Positions 43,228 to 55,857 of a stretch of DNA of 64,000 bases are shown here, in pieces (the first letter of the stretch is position 1; every line of letters starts with the position of its first letter). A model generated the notes under the pieces. It made no database searches. It had not been told where the DNA came from and saw only the letters and a list, made by a program, of their open reading frames with translations. The DNA comes from Metallyticus violacea (taxonomy: Eukaryota > Arthropoda > Insecta > Mantodea > Metallyticidae). The stretch is from positions 79,205,001 to 79,269,000 of the forward strand of contig CM060831.1 of NCBI GenBank assembly GCA_030762175.1. Direction: 5' to 3'. The position numbers were made by a program, and so were the translations under genes.

Positions 43228-43730
43228 CTGGTAATCTATGATAAAGCAATGGACGTCCAAGTCTGTCATATTTTGCTGAACCTCCTCTAAGAAAGGGGGA
43301 AATACCCCTGTCTCTCTGTCTTCCATAAGGCATATCTCTTAAAGGTGAATGAGAGCCTGCAGGAGAGTCCTGCACTTTTGGTAAATGCATATCATCATGA
43401 TCAAATATGGCCGAAGTTCTTCCAGGTGATCTGAATGCATCTTGCTTTAATTCTTTATATTTAGCCCATCCTCGTGAACTGTTGTCTTTCCCAAAGCTGT
43501 CACTCATTGTTTTTGACTCACTGATACAATTGGGCTCTTCTCGTTCAGGTGAAGCTTGCTTCGGGGACAAGGTTGCATTTGCAGAACTGTCTTGAGAAGA
43601 GGTTGAAGTAGGTATAGGAGATGGTTGTGAAATAATAGGTGCTGGAGGAGGAGAAGGTGGCTGAGTTGGTTTTACCACTGCTACTGCAGGAGGTAACTGA
43701 CGAAGGTCCACATCTTCATTTCCAAAAAGC
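43228..43730 (-). CDS. Pcf11: Pcf11-like gene, large Pro/Ser-rich exon
   Basis: A 503-nt exon with acceptor TTATTTGCAG and donor CCAG|GTACTA (a weaker donor than the others). The split codon GA+G gives Glu and continues LFGNEDVDLRQLPPA, repeating the DVDLRQLP motif of the previous exon. A Pro/Ser-rich stretch of about 60 residues (KPTQPPSPPPAPIISQPSP) follows. Next comes a charged part with SDSFGKDNSSRGWAKYKELK, SPGRTSAIFDHDDMHLPK and SHSPLRDMPYGRQRDRG, ending KYDRLGRPLLYHRLP. It is probably largely disordered with several SP/TP sites. The reading frame is clean for 167 codons, unlike the transposon relics around it. Confidence 0.8.
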
Positions 43731-44279
43731 CTGCAAATAAAATGTATTATAAACTACAAATTAGTTTCTGCTACCATATGCAAAAATAATTTTAGGAACA
43801 TTTTTCAAATACACTACTGTTACTCGTACTATCAGTTTTTGAAATAAAACTTCTTTCTGTGCCCATTAATTTCCCATGTTGGTAGCAATGAGAGCCTTGA
43901 TGTACACAATTTCATAGTGTTTATAAAAATTTGCACCATTGGTTACACTATTGATTGTATGCACAACAGTGCATTGTGGTTTTAAAATGCCTGAATACCT
44001 AAAAAGAACAATTTCTACATGATTCCTAAGTGGAAAACACAATTGCTAATATTTGAAGGTACATTTTACAGTATGAATTGATAAATTTGGTAAAATTCCA
44101 CAAAATGGCAGGAAATTTTGTGAAGTGGGATGACTGTTGGTGTGATTTTTTATGGTTTTGTTCAAATTTTCAAACAGCTGCATAACACAGTTCTTTACTG
44201 GGAGCTATCTTAAGAGATCATGTTTCATAGAAATGGAGAGTATTCAGCAGTGATAAAACATTTTTATTAAAAAAAAAAA

Positions 44280-45250
44280 GTGAACTGCAGGCTAGTTACA
44301 AAATGAACCGAAGGAAGCTAATGGGGACTCTGCACCAGCAATTACTGGACAAATGAATTTAAACATGGCCATACAAGCACTAGAGATGTTGCACATTTTG
44401 CACACCTGATTGAGGTATATTCTGAAGAAATGGTGAATAAAATTCATGGTACTGTGATAGGAGACTGCGCATTAAGTTTCACAAGATTGATGAAATGATT
44501 GGCACTTCATATGAATGGGTACATAATATCCTACATGAAGTTCTGCACATGAAGCTGAGTGCATGATGGGTGCCGCACTTGTTGACACAGATCAAAAACA
44601 CTCAAGGAATGAAATGAAATCATGTTTGGAAAAGTTACAACATAATCTGGCTCATTTCTGGCATCATTTTGTGACAGTAAACAAAACTCTGTTCTACCCC
44701 CCTACAAAACAGTGGGTTGGTGAAGGTGAAAGTGCACCAAAAAAGCTAAAATTGTGTCAACATGAAAGTGATGGCAACCTCTTTTTTGGGGGGGGGGGGG
44801 AGGGAGACTTACAGGGTATCATCATAATTAACTATTTGGAAAATGGTAAAACAGTGACTGGCTGCAATTATGCAATGTCATTGAGCCATTTTCATAGTGG
44901 GTTGAAGCAGAAGTGCTCAAGATCCATGCACAAAAATGTGCTCCTCCATCAGGACAATGCACTTACTCACACATCAACCAAACGCAATGGTAAACATGCA
45001 CAATTGCATTTTATTTTTTAAAATAGTTCCACCACCCAGATTTGGCCTCATGTGACATTTTTCTCTTTCACAACCTCAAAATTGCCTTGGGGGAAGAAAT
45101 ATGCCTAATGAAGAGGTTATCTGTCATATAAATGAGTATTATGCACAGATTGAAAGGAATTCTTTTTCTAAAGGAATAAAAAAATTGCAATCTTGCAGGA
45201 CCAAACATATTGAGATCAAAGGAGACTATGTTCAGAAATAAGTTTTTGTT
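44280..45250 (+). pseudogene. Mariner transposase relic
   Basis: The frame at 44563-45021 reads DTDQKHSRNEMKSCLEKLQH, HFWHHFVTVNKTLFYPPTKQ, then WVGEGESAPKKLKL and IIIINYLENGKTVTGCNYAM. It ends LLHQDNALTHTS with the second catalytic Asp in HQDNA. The first Asp region (VT.DETW) has become VNKTL, so that Asp is lost. A G-run (44796-44801) and following gaps disturb the rest. It is a third mariner subfamily, unlike those at 7091 and 13470. Confidence 0.82.
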
Positions 45251-45469
45251 TTTATTAAAAATTTGATGAACTATGTTTTTACCACACTTATCAATTCGTC
45301 CTCATATGTGGAAACAATCTATAGTACATGGTAACCTGAAGAAAACATGAAAGGATCTAAGATCTAGAAACAAAATATCCCACTGTCATAAGTTTCCCAT
45401 GTTTCAGAATTCAGTATTTATTAGATGGTGTAATATAATGCATAATTATTTTAATATGACTCAGTTCAG

Positions 45470-46400
45470 GTATTTTATTTCCCAAAGAGTGTGTATTTAT
45501 GTTGCACAGAATCAGCTCACGATATGTACGAAAATTGTTTCAAGAGAAATTCCCTGATATTCAACTTCCATGTTGAAGTTTGATTAACAGATTGGTAAAT
45601 AAATTTCATGAAATGGGAAATATTCTTGATAAAAAGCATACACAGTCAAGTACAGAATTCACAGAAGAAATGTTAGATAAGATCGGACCATCTCTGGAAC
45701 ACTTTCTTAAAAATCACTTCATCTTTCTCAGCAAATGGGAATTTCCTATTGCTCTGTTCAAATGACTAAAGTTAACACCCTATTAAATTACTGTAGTACA
45801 AGAACTTAAACCCTATATTCAGCAATAGCTTTTGTGAATGGATTTTGAATAGTGTGCATAATGGAGAAATTGATCCTAATATAATTTTCTTTACGGACAA
45901 ATCAGAAAAACCTAGCCTGCTTTACAAAGAACCCCTGCATGATCAAAAGACAGCAGTGTGGTGCTCCATCAGCGATGAAAGAATAATAGGCCATACATTT
46001 TTTTTTGCAAACATTAATAGTGCTATTTGTAGAATATTTTGCAACCTTTTTCTAGCAATAACTGTGAGGGAATGTAGGTTTGCAACTTTCCAACAGGACT
46101 CTGCAATAGCACATACAGCTGTCTCCTTGTATATAATTTATTAAATATTCAATGATATAGTCCTCTCTAAAAACATAGTTTCCCTGGGTCCCCCAATTTA
46201 ATGCCAGATTTTTATTTCTGGGGGGCATTAAAGGAAAAAGTGTACCAGACAAACCCACACACATTAGATGAACTGAAAAATAAAATTTGCGAAGAAATTT
46301 CTTCCATTTCTGAGAGGGAACTGCAGAGGGCATTTTCTTGCTTGATAATGATGAGCAAATGTACATTTTAAGCATTTTAAGTGTTAATAATAACTTGTGC
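45470..46400 (+). pseudogene. Tc1-like transposase relic, same insect DDE family as 29980
   Basis: Pieces in order: INRLVNKFHEMGNILDKKHT (helix-turn-helix and linker), FTEEMLDKIGPSLEHFLKNH, DFE.S.HNGEIDPNIIFFTDKS (first Asp, FTD), EPLHDQKTAVWCSISDERII, TFQQDSAIAHTAVSL (second Asp, QQDSA), then in another frame LMPDFYFWGALKEKVYQTNP (third catalytic region, MPDF) and TLDELKNKICEEISSISERE. Many stops, but the domain order is complete. Confidence 0.83.
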
Positions 46401-46409
46401 AACAATCAT

Positions 46410-47390
46410 AACTGCAGACTTTCTGACTCACATTCACTGCAGAACCAGCTTTAACTTACATGTGGAGCAAGGAAAACTCACCTGTTAGAAAATATCATAC
46501 TTCATAGGGATAACCAAGAAAGAAAAAAATGCTATCAAATATTAATGAAATCTAGTTGCCTCTTGATATGACAGTAAAACAGGAAAAAACTGAAAGGTAC
46601 TGCCAAGTCACTATGGGGAACAATGGAAAGATAATGGAGGACCTTCAGTATTACAGGGGCATTATGGACTGAGAAAGCAATGAAGAAAATATACGAGACA
46701 GCTTCATTTGTGAGCCACAAGATGATGATTTGAAAATTAAATTTTAGTGTTCAAAAGAAACTTAAATGTCTGTTGGTTGGTTTTTTAACTTATATTCATT
46801 TTTTTGTAAAATTAATTTATATTTTATATTATTAAGAACTTCATTTTTAATAAATTAAAATATTATATAATAAAATTGTAATACTTTTTCGCAAATTCCC
46901 AAATATTGTTCTAAATTCCATATGCACAAAGTTCATTTCAAAACATGATTTCCATTAAATTTACTTCCAAAACAGTACTTAATTTAATTACTAAATATAT
47001 ATTAGGAAATGGTGTTGCTTAACCTGCCACTGTTTGTTATTTGAGCATCTAGCTCACAGATTACTTTAGATTCCTTACATTATAAGCCTGTCTTTTTTCT
47101 AGCTGACATTTTTGTTCTTCCTGTATATGCTGCTGCTACACTTGGAAGTTTATCTTCACCAGATGTTTCTATAATTAGGGTCTCCACATGCTATTGTGAG
47201 CATTTCTCTCACTATATGACCAATCACATAAACATTTTCTGAAGATGCCAGAGGATTATTGCACATTAGATTTGAGTGCAAATTCATTCTGTTCCATATT
47301 TTGCGAGTAACTTCCATAACATTTATCATTTATTATATTATAATGCACTGCTGCTAATTTTTGTTACATTTATTGTTGGTCTATTATTGC
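46410..47390. other. Intron sequence, nothing recognised
   Basis: No repeat or domain I can name. Confidence 0.45.
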
Positions 47391-47394
47391 ACAA

Positions 47395-47770
47395 AGCGTT
47401 TGAATAGCAGATATGGAGCATGAAATGGAGGGCAAAATAGAACACCATATGATGCTATTTTCAAGCATAAAGTAATTCGTTATGCTGAAAAAATGGTAAC
47501 AGAAAGGCAGGAAGAGAGCAACGTTTGCTTGTGATTGCAACAGAAATTTACTAGTGCTAGCAAAGGAAGATATCCTGACAATGAAGAAAAGTGTTGGAAT
47601 TTGTACATGAAAGGAAGAAGAATGGACCCTCTGTGGTAGTGACACCATAAGAAATAAAGCAAAACAGGAAGCTGAAGTCTTGGTATACCAAAACAAGAGT
47701 TTAAGGCTAGCAATGGGTGGGTGGATTGTTTTATGAAGCAGACATGCTTATCTCCAAGATGCCTTATAAC
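47395..47770 (+). pseudogene. CENP-B/pogo-type DNA-binding fragment
   Basis: Plus-strand reading gives PYDAIFKHKVIRYAEKMVTE, ASKGRYPDNEEKCWNLYMKG and FKASNGWVDCFMKQTCLSP. This is the two-part HTH of CENP-B and the pogo/Tc5 transposases (psq-like helix, then YP.LE..L..W, then F.AS.GW...F..R..LS). Stops break it and no DDE domain follows, so only the N-terminal part remains. Confidence 0.7.
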
Positions 47771-47809
47771 AATGTGCCAAAAGTTTTCTGCAGATTTTTA
47801 TGATTTAAA

Positions 47810-49300
47810 GTTTCAAAATTTCAAATGTGGGGTGTGCATTACATTCAATAATGCATTAGATTTGCATAAATATGGTAGTTAATTATCCTTCAAAACCTTT
47901 TCATATCCTCAAAATTTTGTTTTCATTTAAAATGCCAAATCAGTGCTACCATACTCAGTTGAGAATATTTTCATTAAGTGAAGAGATATGAGCAACTTGT
48001 TTGTGTATTATTTTTTCTTGATGTTCCAGAGCTACGAGAAAGAATGATTATTCTTGTGTGAAAATATATAGAAGAAAAAGACTAGTTAAAGTAGCATTGC
48101 AACAAAATCAAGGAAATCTCCAAAATCAACTAATTTTTCACAGCTGCTTCTGTTGTTGCATGCTCTTAGGGAAGTGATAAAACCCTTATAGGTTTAAGTA
48201 ACATAAATGTAGTCACCTTATTTTCTGAAAATTATAATAATATTAAGAAAATAAAATTACTGACAACAAAATGCTCATGCATGATTACTCATAGAACTTT
48301 TTGCCTATAAACCATTTGCAGATTAATTTCATTAGAACTTTAAAGTGCCTTTAATTATTTGTTATCTAAACATCATAAAATATTCCTAATGTGGGTATTA
48401 GGGAAATTGTGAACAGTATTTTTTCAGGATGTTGCATTTTGGAAGTAGGCACTTCAATTGTACTCGATAATATTAAAGTTTAGATAGCTTCTAGAAGATA
48501 AGAAATGTTAACCATATATATTAAAATCACATTTTTAATACACAGTGAAAATAGAAAATTAATAAATAACAAAGTATCCTAATTGTTATATAGTAATATA
48601 GGCAGATTGCTAAAACTTAAAATTATGTAGGTAGGACACAGTATCATGTACAACGTAATGGGTATACTGAGAAAATATATGAATACATAAATAAACTCCT
48701 AGGTATTAGTAGCTACCTACCAACCCACCCACTCATCTTCATATTAATAGAGAGTTAGCCAAAAAATCTTTTGTAATTTTAAAAATCATACTTTTCTGAA
48801 AATTGACTTGTTTTCGGTGCACCCTGCATAGTGACACAAATAAACTTGTATTTATATTGTCCTCTTTGAACGTATTTTGGGCTGGAATTCAATGTGATAA
48901 AGTCTATAATTAAGAGTTTATTGATTTTAAACTTGATCATATATAGAACTATTCAACTATAGATAAATGGGCAATTTAAAATGTTTGATTGTCTTTACAA
49001 GAAAAAATTAACCTCACATCATCCACCTACAGCTGCAATCAATGTGGGCCATGTACTACAATTCTACCAATGAAGCCCCAAAAATCCTGCCTGTCCCTCA
49101 CTTTGGCATGATAACTTCATTATATGCAGTTCTAGTGTAAAACTCCAGATTTTTTTACTATCTCTGTAAGCCAAAAAATTAACTTTACAATTTGTATAGC
49201 AGAAGCTTAAAATCCCTTTTAAAGGAAACAATGTCCTACAATTTTCTATGAAAACTGTTAACAAAATTGATTTTACAGAAATTACAATAAATATTACAAA
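47810..49300. other. Intron sequence, nothing recognised
   Basis: No feature recognised up to the 49318-49462 exon. Confidence 0.5.
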
Positions 49301-49317
49301 TATCATAAATGACTTAC

Positions 49318-49462
49318 TCATCAAACAACTCAGCCTTTGTTTTTTTGGGAGGTGGTTGCTCAGCTCTTTCCATTGATGTTCTTTTTTTCCCTGGAGATCC
49401 TGGAAGTTGCCGTAAGTCAACATCTTTTGCTGCTACACCCGTAATGGGTTCTGCAATCATAA
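49318..49462 (-). CDS. Pcf11: Pcf11-like gene, most upstream exon visible
   Basis: A 145-nt exon with acceptor ...ATTACAG before TTATGATTGC and donor GA|GTAAGT. It enters with one base borrowed from the previous exon and leaves two bases (GA) for the next. It encodes about 47 residues: MIAEPITGVAAKDVDLRQLP, then a basic stretch GKKRTS, PPPKKTK and ends AELFD. The KKR and PKKTK clusters could act in nuclear localisation, which is an inference. The ATG near the start lies inside the exon, and the intact upstream splice site argues it is not the initiator. I found no further upstream exon between 49463 and 64000. Confidence 0.75.
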
Positions 49463-49697
49463 CTGTAATGGCACATTGTTTTATTTAAATTAAATAAACA
49501 GCGTTAAATTTTGTAATAGCTTGCCCTTTGATCATACAAAGAATACTGAAATATTCACACTAATGTTTGCATCGACTGCACATGAGCAAAGAAAAAAATA
49601 CCGTAATTTACTGTTTGGATGTTTATGCAAATAAAGTTCTTAGTTCCTACATGTTTCCACTTCTCACTGATAGGAAGAGAACAGCCCTGCTACTGCC

Positions 49698-51195
49698 TGT
49701 ACACAGGATGGTTCATCTGATAAAATTTTAACTGTTGCTTTTACACAATCCAAAAAAAAACCAGAAAGTGAATTATACTGGAGACATCTGATGCACCCAA
49801 TGAAATATTTTTTATGTCAATATATTTCCAATATGAAAATTAAATTCATATTTCAAATGGGAATTGAATATGCTTTATATTGCAAGTGTTGGGTTAATCA
49901 TGGCTAATGGCAACTGATTAATTTACTGGCTGTTTGAATGTCAGGGAGTGTAAACATAAAAACAATCTGTGACAAAAACCCCTACCCTATGTCTTCAACA
50001 TTCTTACTGTGGACATCAGAATTAAAGGTTGAATGCACAGTACAGTACAACTTTACTTCAATATGACAGAGTGATAAAACATTGTAGAGTTCTGCAGAAC
50101 ATATTTTTAGAAGCTCAGGTTTGTCAGGAGATAAGTTAAGTTAAATTTTACTGGTGTAAAGCATAGTTGTTACTAATATGTATATAAAGCATTAGATAAA
50201 TAATTAATTCATTCATTATTTATGGCACGTGAAATAGTTTTCTGAAAAGAAGAAATGGTTGGCAGTTATTAATTTATACGGAATGTCATAAAATACCAGT
50301 ATGAAAAAAATGTCCAATGCATCACATATTCAAAAATTGTTGTTCAAACACTTAGCAAGATTGAATGCTTGTCCCTATAATAGCAAATTCAAAGTAGGAG
50401 AATGACAAATAAAGCAGCAGAAGTACCGGTTTTTGTAGCTGCTGTAATAAACTTTCATGCCAGTTCCTGACATGTGAGAATCAGATGAAAATCAACATTT
50501 GCAGAGCATCAATGTAAAATAGTATTATTATCAGACTACACATCATTGCCCCATATTTCACTGATGGTAAACTGAATGGTTAAAAGTAAAGTGTTTGAAA
50601 CATACCTTACCCACATTGTTGGAAGATCTACTGTTGAATTTGCATCAAAATGATGGCAGTATCTGCATACTGGATGTCCTGCTCATATCTTAGTGGCACA
50701 AAATGCACTAAACCAGTTATTCTGTAGGATAAATTAGTCTGGTTCAGAGATTTCCAGTGCAATCTGCTCACCTAACCCCCTTAGATTTCTTTCTTTTGGA
50801 AAATGTTTTAAACATCCCCAGGGAAAGAAATCATAGTGGAATACACGAAAGACTGCATTGCCACTGCATATGCTACAATAACTATAGAAACATTCACAGT
50901 AGTGCATCAATCAGTAAGGAACATTCAGTGGAGTGTTGAAATGCAAGGATTTCCTGTTTCTTTAAGAGTATAATTATGTTTACTTTACTTACAGGCATCT
51001 CCATGACATCTGACAACAGTAATTAACCATTTAAAAAAATTATGTTAACCTTCATATTTTGTAAAGTATATAATTAAAAAGTCAATACATGCATCGGATA
51101 TTCCCTTCAATGTAATTCGTTTCCTAATTGTCATGTGTATAGAAACAATTAAAATGTTATTGGAGGTGAAAACCTTTAGTGGATCACCCTGTAAA
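49698..51195 (+). mobile_element. Tc1-like transposon relic with inverted ends
   Basis: The left end TACACAGGATGGTTCATCTG and right end (reversed) TACAGGGTGATCCACTAAAG are matching terminal repeats beside TA sites. Inside, at 50570-50945, pieces of a DDE transposase are visible: LHQNDG (second Asp region, QQDGA-like), PVQSAHLTPLDFFLLENVLN (third Asp region, SPDLTPLDFFLW with SPD changed to SAH) and RNHSGIHERLHCHC. No intact frame. The 1.5-kb length suits the family. Confidence 0.75.
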
Positions 51196-51463
51196 GGATT
51201 AAAGGAAAAAAAGTATAATAGCCTAGATCATACAATAAAGAGGATACATCAACAGAGTCACTAGAAACTGACTTTCTTCATTATATTATTGATTCATGCA
51301 CTTTTAAGATTAAATTGTGCTTTTTCTGGATTTTGAACTGAAGTATCATTTGCCCCCCAAAGCTCATTGACAGTAACATTAATTTTTAATGCACTTTTCA
51401 AAAATAAACATTGGTTTTCTAGGTATCCATGTCAAAAATGAATATCTGAGTATGGAAGTGACC

Positions 51464-51777
51464 ATCTCCTTAGTCTAGTGGTTAGTGTTGCTGACTGCTG
51501 CCTGGGAGGCCCAGGTTTGATTCCCGGTACCTACTTAGGAATTTTTCTAAGATAGGAATGTCTGGAACAGGGTCTACCCAGTCTTGTGAGGACAATTAGG
51601 AAGCTGCCTGACGGAGAGGTAGTAAGCTGTGATATAGCGATCAGCAGGATTCAGTGTGCTGATCACATGAACCCCTGCAATACTGCACTCTACCAATGAG
51701 ATTATGTGATGGAGGTAGAAGACGCAGTGATCATCGCAGTAAAGCTCAGGCACACATGGGCTGTAAGAAGGCTTCAC
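51464..51777 (+). mobile_element. Family-C tRNA-derived SINE (single copy seen)
   Basis: The head has an A box (TTAGTCTAGTGGTTAGTGTT) and B box (GGTTTGATTCC) at tRNA spacing, ending CCCGG. The body (TGACGGAGAGGTAGTAAGCT, GATCATCGCAGTAAAGCTCA) shares nothing with families A and B. No other copy lies in the window, so the 3' end is uncertain. The 67-codon minus-strand ORF in it is not a gene. Confidence 0.7.
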
Positions 51778-51789
51778 AGAAAATATGGA

Positions 51790-54195
51790 AGTTTAAAACT
51801 AATAGAAATTCATTTTGATATAATTAAATTTGCTATAGTGATTTAAGGTAAAGTTATTTCATTAACAGAGTGCTGTTTTTAGGATTTTATTAATGTACGT
51901 TTTTACTTTATACACAGATAAAACACTGGTTTTAAGTTTTTCAGTTTAAGCATATGCATTTGTATGTAATAACACAAGGTAATACTTTTAAAATGTGCAG
52001 GCAGAAAAGCCCAATTGCTAACACAATTTATCTATTTTATCGATGAACAAAAGTAAAACAAATATTAAAAATCAATTAATATAACAGCAAAACTTAATTA
52101 TGTGAGTGTTCAGTGTTTTACATTTTCCATTCATAGTGCATTTTAAAGAGAATGTAACCTAGTATTTGTTTAAGAAAACATACCTATAGAATTATTCAGA
52201 ATATGTATAAATAATGAAGCAACATTTATAAAAATAAAATTTAGTGCAAGTAACGCCTTCTTCAGATTGTAATAAAACTTGATTGTAATTAACACAAGAG
52301 AAGAGTATTTTTATTCAGCAAAGACTGAAACATATGTAGCTAATTTCTTCATAACAATCAGAATACTAAGAGTGCCAGTTTCTTAAAAAAGTGAAGGCAA
52401 TTAATGTTTGCTCCTTCTCTTTAAATGTGAGTGCTACATGATGCTTCTTCACTTCAGAAACTTTTTTTCTGCTAAGAAATGACATGTAATCTCTTCTGCC
52501 AAAGATGGATAATACATGGGCATGGTGGATTTATGTGAATGATATTCAGATGAATAACTGGCATTACATTTGCAAAAGCATTTTAAACAATTTTAATAAA
52601 AGAAAATTAGTTCTAACAAAATATTAATAAGTAATATCTGCTCAAATACTGCTCTGTGAAGATTATAATGAATATCAAATATTACAATAAAATACTTTTG
52701 GAATCTTAAATTTATGTCCAGCATTGTATGTATTTTTAGGTAACTGACATACAAGGAAAAGATATGCCTTATTTGAGAAATGTTTTACCAACAATTTTAT
52801 GGCATTTCCAGTAATTTTATTCTAATTTGGATATATAAACTTCATCAATTTTCTTTTGGCAATATATAAAAAATAAACATAAATAAGGAGATAAAGTCAG
52901 TTGATTGCTTTAATGGCAACTCGCCTTACTTTCTGAAAGTTTTTCTTAGTTCCAAAAAACATGTTTTGAAATTAACAGACTTACATATGTGATATTTGAC
53001 TACAACAATGTATAGAAACTTAGCCTTGCCCTTTACATTCTTAATCAGCATTTGGAACAACTGTAAACACGGCATTTTCTACTATGATTGATGTAATTAA
53101 GTGAAAGAGATACATTTAAAAAAACACAATACCCACAAAAATATGACATGCAATGGCAACTATCTGGCTTTACATGGTAAATAATGCATTTTAAATACAT
53201 ACTGTACATGTTCTGGGCTTTGACTATGAAGCAGTATTTCGCTAGTTAATTTCACTGTCAAGCACTGGCCAAGGATGATGCATTCTGCTCTTAGACCACT
53301 GCAGGTATTTATGACTTGATTTTTCATTTCAAGATTTGGTTCAATTAGTTAAAAAATAACTTCTTTCTCAGAAACAGGGAAAATGCATAATGGACAAATG
53401 AAAGAAAATTTTGATTTTCAAATGAATACAAGAGGAAGTTCAGATTTAATAATTGGCATGATTCAAGAACTGTCATCATAACAGACAATTTTACCTTCAT
53501 TATCTTTTAAAACAATTAGTAATTTTTTTCCTGGAAATTGTAAACATTTTCGAACAAGATGTAAACTTTTGGTATGACTTATGATTTAAGGCCATTGATA
53601 TTCACTATGAAATTGTTGGAAAAATATCCAAACAATAATGCAAACTTCAGTACCATTGCACTTTTCTTATATGGATTTCTTTTATAAAGCACTTTTAGTT
53701 TATGCAGTACTTTCCCTAGTGACTAAGCACGAAAAATTCTTTTGAAAGAAATGAATTTGTATTCCCCCTTATTAGCCGTAAAATTTTTTACACTGAATAA
53801 AAACTTTGCTAATTCTCTGAGAATGTGTTTCATTTCACTTCAATCAACGTTGTCTAATGGAATACTTTCTTTTATTTTCAATCACGTGTTCCTTATAATC
53901 ACATTTCTTTTCAGGTCTTGTTTTGAATGGCACACTGCTTTTGTAAAATTGTTTTGAAAATGAAAAAAACAGTTTTCATCGATTATTAATACCATTCATT
54001 ACAGAATTATAGTTTAAAAGTATTTTAATGGTAACTAATGTAGCATAAATTTACTCCTCCGAATTCCAAGTATGTTTCTAAATGATGACATAAATTTCAC
54101 TTAAACGATTTCAATTAGGACATGTTTCAGGAACCATGTCGACTTTAGCTGTTGAATGACTGCTTGGTAAGTTTTGGATAGCCTGAAATGGCCTT
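51790..54195. other. Intron sequence, nothing recognised
   Basis: A long AT-rich stretch without a recognisable repeat, RNA or coding segment. Confidence 0.5.
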
Positions 54196-54202
54196 GGCTG
54201 CA

Positions 54203-54384
54203 TCTTTTTCCTTTTCGTGCTGTAAATGTACGACAAGGGACACAAGGCTTTACTTCCCTTCCAAAGGAAGTCATATTTAGGATTTTTATGCCCCAAAAAA
54301 TCCATCGACCCTGGCCGGGCTTGAAGCCGCGATCTTGGGTTCAGAATGCAAGTATGGTTACCAATACACCACCAGGACCAACTA
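54203..54384 (-). mobile_element. Family-A SINE, 3' part missing
   Basis: A minus-strand copy keeping the tRNA head (B box in reverse, CGGGCTTGAAGCC) and the CCCTTCCAAAGGAAGTCATA body. It breaks off at 54203 near TTTTTCCTTTTCGTGCTG, before the usual 3' section. Confidence 0.85.
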
Positions 54385-54419
54385 GCTGGATCTGAGCTGT
54401 TATTCTGTTAACATTTGTT

Positions 54420-55750
54420 GGCTGGAATAGGAATTGGCTGAATTCATCCAGAGGTGAAATGTCAAAATTCATTAATTTTTCTCATGTTTAAGAATGAAAA
54501 TTTTTCCATTTGGACAGTTCTTTTGAAGTAGGTATTCTTTTAACAAAATAGCTTCTTGCTTAATTTCATGGCTGTTCCCAAAAATGAGTTGCTTCTGCTG
54601 ATTTTTTCCAATTGATTTAACCAAACATTTCTAAAATGTTCTTTCTTCCTGGTTTCGAAGTTTCTTTTCATTTTTTCTATGCAATTTAAATCACAATCTA
54701 TTCTATATTGCATATATGCCTAATTTTTTCTCTGGTGTTATGTCATCTTTTAATGAAGAACCTAATAAAGTTTTCAACATTGTATTTATTTTATGGCACT
54801 AATTTTATGCCATATTCTTGATAGCAAAAAACAAATTAAAAATAATTTGGAAGCTAGGAAAAAAATGATAAATATCAGCTCCCCAATGGCCACTAGCAAC
54901 CAACCATTTTATTCCATTTTCTTTGAAAAACTTCCCAAACTTGTGATAATATTCTGGATGATAAGTGCATCTGCTGTATTTGTAATTCTCTTTGATATTT
55001 TTAAGTATAGAAATGGATTTAATGCATCTTTTTAACTAATGTGGTAGTGCTGTAGCCATTGATTATTGCTGTATTGAATATATATATATATATATATAAT
55101 AATTCTTTTTGCGTTCTATTTTTGTGAGCAGGAGATTGAGTCTGTGTATCAAACTATTAAAAATGATTTATGTGGAATTGGATTGTAACTATTGTTTTTT
55201 ATGCGTTATGAGTTATCTCTATTTGGGTTTTCTATAAATGCCAAAGTTGAATTTTTCCACATTTCTCATGATTTTTAAGTCTAAAAATGAATGTTGTCAA
55301 ATTTCAGTTTACATGGTGAATTTTATGGATTTCTCTTATAAATTGAGGAGTTTTTTTTACATCTGATGAATATTTCTTTGCTATTATTGCAAATACATCC
55401 TCTACATATCGGTACCACATTTTTAAAATTAATGGAATAGAATTTTTGTGTGTTTCGAAAAAATCTCATAAATGAGTCTGCCAGAAATGGAGAAAGTGCA
55501 TTTCTCATGACTAGTCCTGATACTTGTTGGTAAACATTTTAGCTGAACAGAAAGAAATGTTATATGCACAGGTTTGTGAATATTATTAAATCATCTACCT
55601 CTTCTGTTTTGAAATGTATTGATTTTAGCCATTTTCTTAATAGATCTGTAAGGTTTTCTGTAGGAATGCTGGGGAGTAAGGCTTTGACATCAAAAGATAT
55701 CATTAGGAAGTCTGTTGAAATTGTAGAGTTTTCATTTTTCTATTAAACCA
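54420..55750 (-). pseudogene. Penelope-like element, old copy with RT and endonuclease
   Basis: The minus strand reads LMISFDVKALLPSIPTENLT and LLRKWLKSI near 55745-55600 (early RT motifs), NALSPFLADSFM (MGSPLSPFLAD motif, 55508), then a YVED-like box near 55400 (VFAIIAKKYSSDV) and RLKNHEKCGKIQLW. Toward 54600-54730 remnants of the endonuclease remain: AYMQYRIDCDLNCIEK, FETRKKEHFRNVWLNQLEK, with GIY-YIG mostly gone. Stops throughout; older than the copies at 24 and 39 kb. Confidence 0.78.
55079..55099 (+). repeat. (TA)n microsatellite
   Basis: About ten TA units inside the old PLE copy. Confidence 0.9.
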
Positions 55751-55857
55751 AATTAATTTCGAGTACTACGACTTTTACATTTTTGAAAGAAGTTGAATTT
55801 ACTATTAAGCCATTTGCTTTCAACACAATTTCTAGAGAAAGCACTTTGGACAAAATT

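Larger units (their letters stand above)
4389..49462 (-). other. Pcf11: Gene span: Pcf11-like mRNA cleavage factor, five internal exons, both ends outside the window
   Basis: Five minus-strand exons have AG acceptors and GT donors. Their phases fit exactly (2-nt/1-nt, 1/2, 0/0, 1/2), so they join into one open frame of about 460 residues. Joined features include AELFDELFGNEDVDLRQLPP across the first junction and YNTLLKQVIRINEIQKLREA across the third. In known Pcf11 proteins an N-terminal CTD-interaction domain binds the phosphorylated RNA polymerase II tail. A long charged region, a short helical segment and C-terminal zinc fingers follow, and the protein acts in nuclear pre-mRNA cleavage and transcription termination. 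What is visible here fits that middle part: two DVDLRQLP motifs, basic PKK-type stretches, a Pro/Ser-rich tract, the helical segment and a Gly/Pro/Ser-rich tail. Introns are about 5.6, 7.8, 8.3 and 22.1 kb and are full of transposons. The family name rests on remembered similarity, not a search. Another low-complexity nuclear RNA-processing protein is the main alternative. Confidence 0.72.

Noticed and set aside
51464..51540. A tRNA gene near 51470-51530
   Set aside because: The boxes are tRNA-like but the sequence leads straight into a SINE-type body with no clean 3' acceptor end.
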